A stretch of DNA of 64,000 nucleotides from NCBI RefSeq assembly GCF_002300555.2, contig NZ_NTHN02000001.1, positions 62,001-126,000 of the forward strand. The letters are read 5' to 3'. Position 1 is the first letter of the stretch. Each line of letters starts with the position of its first letter. The notes under the pieces are model-generated. The model saw only the letters and a list, made by a program, of their open reading frames with translations. It ran no database searches and had not been told where the DNA came from. Made by a program: the position numbers and the translations under genes. The DNA comes from Alloyangia mangrovi (GTDB lineage: Bacteria > Pseudomonadota > Alphaproteobacteria > Rhodobacterales > Rhodobacteraceae). Below are positions 60,619 to 64,000 of this stretch, piece by piece.

Positions 60619-61875
60619 ATGTCAGATTACCAAGATCAGCTCGACATGGGCTTTGTGCGCGGCCAGTTTCCCGCGCTCGCCAAGGAGTGGGCGTTTTTCG
60701 ACAACGCCGGCGGCTCGCAGACGCTGCAGGGGGCCATGGACCGAATCGTCGAGTTCCTTACCCACCGCGACGTGCAGATCGGCGGCAGCTACGAGATCTC
60801 GCAGCTCGCGGCAGAGGCGCTGATGGACGGGCGCCGCGCGGCGCAGACCTTCGTCAACGCGGCGCGGCCGGAAGAGATCGTCTTCGGCCCTTCGACCACG
60901 GCGCTGGTCCAGACCCTCGCGGCCGCCATGCGCAGCCAGTTCCAGCCCGGTGACGAGATCATCGTCAGCCATGCCGACCACGAGTCCAACATCGGCCCCT
61001 GGGAGCGGCTGCGCGAGTTCGGCGTGGTGATCAAGGTCTGGCCCTTCGACACGAAGTCAATGCGCCTGCGGCTCGAGGACCTCGCGCCGCTGATGGGACC
61101 GCGCACCAAGCTGGTCTGCGTGCACCATGTCTCGAACATCCTCGGCCAGATCAACCCGGTGGCCGAGATCGCCGAGTTCGTCCACGCGCGCGGCGCCAAG
61201 ATCTGTGTCGACGGCGTCGCCTATGCGCCGCACCGGGCGATCGATGTGACCGGCTGGGATGTCGATTACTATATCTTCAGCCTCTACAAGTGCTACGGGC
61301 CGCATACCGCGATCATGTACGGAAAATACGAGCTTCTGGCCGAGCTCGACGGGCTCTATCACTACTTCTACGGCAAGGATAAGATCCCCGGGAAGCTCGA
61401 GCCGGGAAACCCCAATTACGAGTTGGCCTATTCCACGACCGCGGTGGTTGCCTACATTCAGGAGCTTGGCCGTCGCGCCGGGTCTCAGGCCGAGGGGCGG
61501 GCACTCTTCGAGGCCGGCTTCGAGGCCATCGCCCGCCAGGAAGAGGTGCTGACCAACCGCTTGCTCGACTGGCTGCGCGGACGCAACGACTGCCGGGTGA
61601 TCGGTGATGCGACGAACGAGGGGAACCTGCGGGTGCCGACCGTCTCGTTCCGGGTCGAGGCCGTGAGGTCGGGGGCGGTTGCCCGTGCGATGGACGACCA
61701 CAAGGTCGCCATCCGCTTCGGGGATTTCCACTCGCGCCGACTCGCGGAGTTGCTTGGCGAGGACCATGACGAGGGCGTCGTGCGGGTTTCCATGGTGCAT
61801 TACAACACCCTGGCCGAGCTCGAGCGGATGCTCTCGGCGCTGCCGGAAATCCTCGTGAAGGACAGCGCGGCATGA
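60619..61875 (+). CDS. Class V aminotransferase, cysteine desulfurase-like (VC1184 subfamily) without catalytic cysteine
   Basis: A 418-residue fold-type I PLP enzyme related to SufS/CsdA. Visible are WAFFDNAGGSQT near 25, GPSTTALVQTLAAAM near 94, SHADHESNIGPWERL near 116, HHVSNILGQINPV near 170, and the PLP lysine K224 in FSLYKCYGPHTA. In true desulfurases a mobile loop near residues 365-372 carries the persulfide cysteine. Here it reads IRFGDFHS, with none. It resembles the TIGR01976-type subfamily of uncertain function. It could be a C-S or C-N lyase or an aminotransferase. It overlaps the hydantoinase gene (ATGA), so it probably acts on the same substrate chain. Confidence 0.87.
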   Translation: MSDYQDQLDMGFVRGQFPALAKEWAFFDNAGGSQTLQGAMDRIVEFLTHRDVQIGGSYEISQLAAEALMDGRRAAQTFVNAARPEEIVFGPSTTALVQTLAAAMRSQFQPGDEIIVSHADHESNIGPWERLREFGVVIKVWPFDTKSMRLRLEDLAPLMGPRTKLVCVHHVSNILGQINPVAEIAEFVHARGAKICVDGVAYAPHRAIDVTGWDVDYYIFSLYKCYGPHTAIMYGKYELLAELDGLYHYFYGKDKIPGKLEPGNPNYELAYSTTAVVAYIQELGRRAGSQAEGRALFEAGFEAIARQEEVLTNRLLDWLRGRNDCRVIGDATNEGNLRVPTVSFRVEAVRSGAVARAMDDHKVAIRFGDFHSRRLAELLGEDHDEGVVRVSMVHYNTLAELERMLSALPEILVKDSAA

Positions 61876-63296
61876 GCGGTCCGCGGCCCGATCTGGTGAT
61901 CCGCGGCGGCACGATCATAACCGCCGCGGACCGCTTCCGCGCCGACCTCGCCGTGACGGGCGGCAAGATCACCCAGATCGCCGCCCGCATCGAGGACGGC
62001 GCCGAGGAAATCGATGCCACCGGTCTGCTGCTGCTGCCGGGCGGCATCGATGCCCATGTCCATCTGGCCCAGGAGCAGGGCGATGGCACCGTCATGGCCG
62101 ATGACTTCGACTCGGGCACGCGTTCTGCGGTAGCCGGCGGCAACACCACCGTTCTGCCCTTCGCGCTGCAGCGGCGCGGGCAGTCGCTGCGCCAGGCAGT
62201 CGCGGACTACCACGCACTGGCCGAGGGGAACTGCTGGTGCGACGTGTCCTTCCACATGATCATCACCGACCCCACACCCCAGGTGCTCGGGCAGGAGCTG
62301 CCCGCGCTGGTGCGTGAGGGCTACACCTCCTTCAAGGTCTTCATGACCTATGACGACATGGTCCTGAACGACGCCGAGCTGCTCGAGGTCTTCGACGTCG
62401 CCCGGCGCGAGGGAGCGCTGGTGATGGTCCACGCCGAGGGCCACGATGCGATCAAGTTCATGACCCGCAAGCTTGAGGAGAGCGGCCGCACCGCGCCTTA
62501 TTTCCACGCCGAGGCCCATGCCCATATCGCCGAGCGCGAGGCCACGCACCGCGCCATCAGCCATGCCGAACTGGTCGACGTGCCGGTGGTGATCGTGCAT
62601 GTCTCGGGCCGCGATCCGATGGAGCAGATCCAATGGGCCAAGCGTCGCGGGCTCAACGTCTTTGCCGAGACCTGCCCGCAGTACATCGCGCTGACCAAGG
62701 AGGACCTCAAGGGCCTGAACATGGACTTCGAGGGTGCGAAATACGTTTGCTCGCCGCCGCCGCGGGATCGCGACAGCCAGGAGGCGATCTGGCAGGGGCT
62801 GCGGGATGGCACCTTCGATCTCTTCTCCTCTGATCATTGCCCGTTCTACTTCGATGGCGAAGGCGGGACGGGAAAGGACAATCCGCGCGCCCGCACGTCC
62901 TTTAAATGGGTGCCAAACGGTATCCCGGGTGTCGAGACGCGGCTGCCGATCCTCTATTCCGAGGGCGTCTCGAAGGGCCGGATCAGTCTCGAGCGCTTCG
63001 TTGCCCTGACCTCCAGCAACCCGGCCAAACTCTACGGCATGTACCCGCGGAAAGGCGCCCTGGTGATCGGGGCGGATGCCGACATCACGCTCTGGGATCC
63101 CGAGCGCCGCGCCGTGGTCCGTCAGGAAGACATGCACCATGGCGCGGATTACACGCCCTACGAAGGCATGGAGATCACCGGATGGCCGGTGCGCACCATC
63201 CTGCGCGGGCGCACGGTCTACGCGGCGTCGGAGGGCGTCACGCAGGAGGCTCAAGGTCAGTACCTCGCGCGTGAGAAATCCCCGCAACGTCTTTGA
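61872..63296 (+). CDS. Dihydropyrimidinase/D-hydantoinase family amidohydrolase
   Basis: A 474-residue binuclear zinc enzyme with every ligand in place: H62-x-H64 (GGIDAHVHLAQ), K155 (YTSFKVFMTY, carbamylated-lysine position), H187 (MVHAEGHD), H243 (VIVHVSGRD) and D321 (FSSDHCPF). It opens dihydropyrimidine or 5-substituted hydantoin rings to N-carbamoyl amino acids. Unlike the homologue at 36581, it keeps the full HxH motif. No carbamoylase lies beside it; the one at 35328 is 25 kb away. It is last in the operon regulated from 58279, followed by a strong bidirectional hairpin. A hydantoin or cyclic ureide imported by the ABC system is the likely substrate. Confidence 0.92.
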   Translation: MSGPRPDLVIRGGTIITAADRFRADLAVTGGKITQIAARIEDGAEEIDATGLLLLPGGIDAHVHLAQEQGDGTVMADDFDSGTRSAVAGGNTTVLPFALQRRGQSLRQAVADYHALAEGNCWCDVSFHMIITDPTPQVLGQELPALVREGYTSFKVFMTYDDMVLNDAELLEVFDVARREGALVMVHAEGHDAIKFMTRKLEESGRTAPYFHAEAHAHIAEREATHRAISHAELVDVPVVIVHVSGRDPMEQIQWAKRRGLNVFAETCPQYIALTKEDLKGLNMDFEGAKYVCSPPPRDRDSQEAIWQGLRDGTFDLFSSDHCPFYFDGEGGTGKDNPRARTSFKWVPNGIPGVETRLPILYSEGVSKGRISLERFVALTSSNPAKLYGMYPRKGALVIGADADITLWDPERRAVVRQEDMHHGADYTPYEGMEITGWPVRTILRGRTVYAASEGVTQEAQGQYLAREKSPQRL

Positions 63297-63334
63297 ACAG
63301 GCGTGGTCCAGCCTCCCGGATAGGGCAACATTGT

Positions 63335-63364
63335 CACGGGCGCCCTGCAAGTGGGGCGCCCGTG
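63335..63364. terminator. Strong hairpin between convergent hydantoinase and DUF2147 genes
   Basis: CACGGGCGCCC pairs perfectly with GGGCGCCCGTG around eight bases, midway between stops at 63296 and 63390. The perfect 11-pair stem should serve both directions, although neither side has a clear T-run. Confidence 0.65.
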
Positions 63365-63389
63365 AGGCCTTTGGTCCCAGGCGAGCTTG

Positions 63390-63785
63390 CTATTGAACGC
63401 GGGTCCAGATCTGCCCGCGGCAGAACCCCAGGACGCAGCCATAGACCTCAAGCCGGTCTCCGGTGAGCTCCATCCTGGAGGAGTACGTCTTGTCGCGGTC
63501 GGGCGCCCAGATTCGACCTGCCTCGTATTTCCCCGCGCCCTTGGGCTGCATGTCCCAGACGATCTGCCGCCCGACCGACGCCGATGGGATCGCCCCGCCC
63601 CTCGCATCGAAGGCGCGGCTCAGTGTGCCGCAGACCTTGCCTCCGCAGGGCGCCATGGTCACGAAGCCGAAATGGCCGTCATCACCAGGCTGGGTCCGCC
63701 AGGTCCCTAGGACCGGATCGGCGGCGAGGGCGGGTGCGGCTGCCAGGATCAGCAGGCTGGCGAGCCGTGCGAGGCGGGTCATCAT
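63390..63785 (-). CDS. DUF2147 family secreted protein
   Basis: A 131-residue protein with a Sec signal (MMTRLARLASLLILAAAPALA) and a lipocalin-like DUF2147 domain: VLGTWRTQPGDDGHF near 25-39, PCGGKVCGTLSR near 46 and a C-terminal GCVLGFCRGQIWTRV. Four cysteines probably form two disulfides in the periplasm. The ATG at 63785 follows AAGGGGAAAG. DUF2147 proteins are widespread in alphaproteobacteria and of unknown function. It is not obviously part of the hydantoinase operon, which ends on the other strand. Confidence 0.85.
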   Translation of the reverse strand: MMTRLARLASLLILAAAPALAADPVLGTWRTQPGDDGHFGFVTMAPCGGKVCGTLSRAFDARGGAIPSASVGRQIVWDMQPKGAGKYEAGRIWAPDRDKTYSSRMELTGDRLEVYGCVLGFCRGQIWTRVQ

Positions 63786-63818
63786 GGGCTTTCCCCTTAG
63801 AACACGGATCAAGAGCGG

Positions 63819-64000
63819 TCAGCTTTCGGAGACGAAGAGGTCTGTCAGCAGCGGCTCGGTGGGATCGACCGCATAGTGCGAGAAATCCTCGACTCCCGTT
63901 TCGCGCAGCACGTCCTCGTCGATGAAAAAATTGCCGGTGCAACTCTTGGCGGGGCGGGTCAGGATGGCGTGGGCTGCGTCGGCGACGATTTGCGGCGTCC
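63819..64000 (-). CDS. SDR-family oxidoreductase (HSDL2-like), 3' fragment
   Basis: The last 59 residues of a minus-strand gene that continues past the window edge. The sequence IVADAAHAILTR, CTGNFFIDEDVLRE, then VEDFSHYAVDP matches the C-terminus of HSDL2-like short-chain dehydrogenases (SCTGNFFIDD is characteristic). The Rossmann core and catalytic Tyr-Lys lie outside. An A6 run (T6 on the coding strand) here keeps the frame. The stop is 34 bases upstream of the DUF2147 start on the same strand. Confidence 0.75.
   Translation of the reverse strand, partial: TPQIVADAAHAILTRPAKSCTGNFFIDEDVLRETGVEDFSHYAVDPTEPLLTDLFVSES

Overview
This window is high-GC DNA of alphaproteobacterial character, most likely from Rhodobacterales (Roseobacter group). 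The evidence is base composition, ATGA-coupled operons, many solute-binding-protein transporters, and marker families such as the carnitine dehydrogenase-thioesterase fusion, a TIGR02444 protein and an HSDL2-like SDR. I see no rRNA, tRNA, CRISPR array, insertion sequence or phage gene. Nearly every base is coding. The region reads as a catabolic block with eight transport systems, each beside its own enzymes and regulators.

Layout. (1) 1-2887: tripartite tricarboxylate transporter (tctC partial, tctB frameshifted, tctA). (2) 2910-6786: two LysR regulators flanking a gamma-butyrobetaine dioxygenase-like enzyme and a class II aldolase. (3) 6872-19164: a Pot-type ABC importer, then acyl-CoA dehydrogenase, CoA ligase, CaiD-like hydratase, beta-keto acid cleavage enzyme, L-carnitine dehydrogenase fused to a thioesterase, a second class II aldolase and an oxidoreductase. 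Together these form a plausible route from gamma-butyrobetaine through carnitine to glycine betaine. (4) 19310-25516: a GhrA-type reductase, a polar amino acid ABC importer, a TetR regulator and an aminotransferase. (5) 25677-39167: a LysR gene, a nine-gene minus-strand operon (hydantoinase-like, carbamoylase, UbiD, TRAP transporter, HAL-type ammonia-lyase, FAD oxidase, aromatic aminotransferase), and ubiX on the opposite strand. This is the most novel-looking part of the window. (6) 39188-47133: an oligopeptide-type ABC operon carrying an ICL/PEP-mutase homologue, with a LacI regulator. (7) 47196-54991: a sugar-type ABC system with Gfo/Idh dehydrogenase, TIM-barrel isomerase, esterase, GntR regulator and separate ATPase. 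(8) 55227-63296: two amino acid ABC systems (the first cystine/FliY-like), a FadR-type regulator with a clear operator, a cysteine-desulfurase-like enzyme lacking the usual catalytic cysteine, and a hydantoinase. (9) 63390-64000: a DUF2147 protein and the end of an SDR gene.

A sequence-level pattern cuts across the window. Six frameshifts in five genes all sit on runs of exactly seven G (or C on the coding strand), and each is repaired by removing one base. A seventh sits on a run of six T in tctB. No seven-base G/C run lies inside an intact gene. I read these as probable base-call errors, so the genes are annotated over their full repaired spans.
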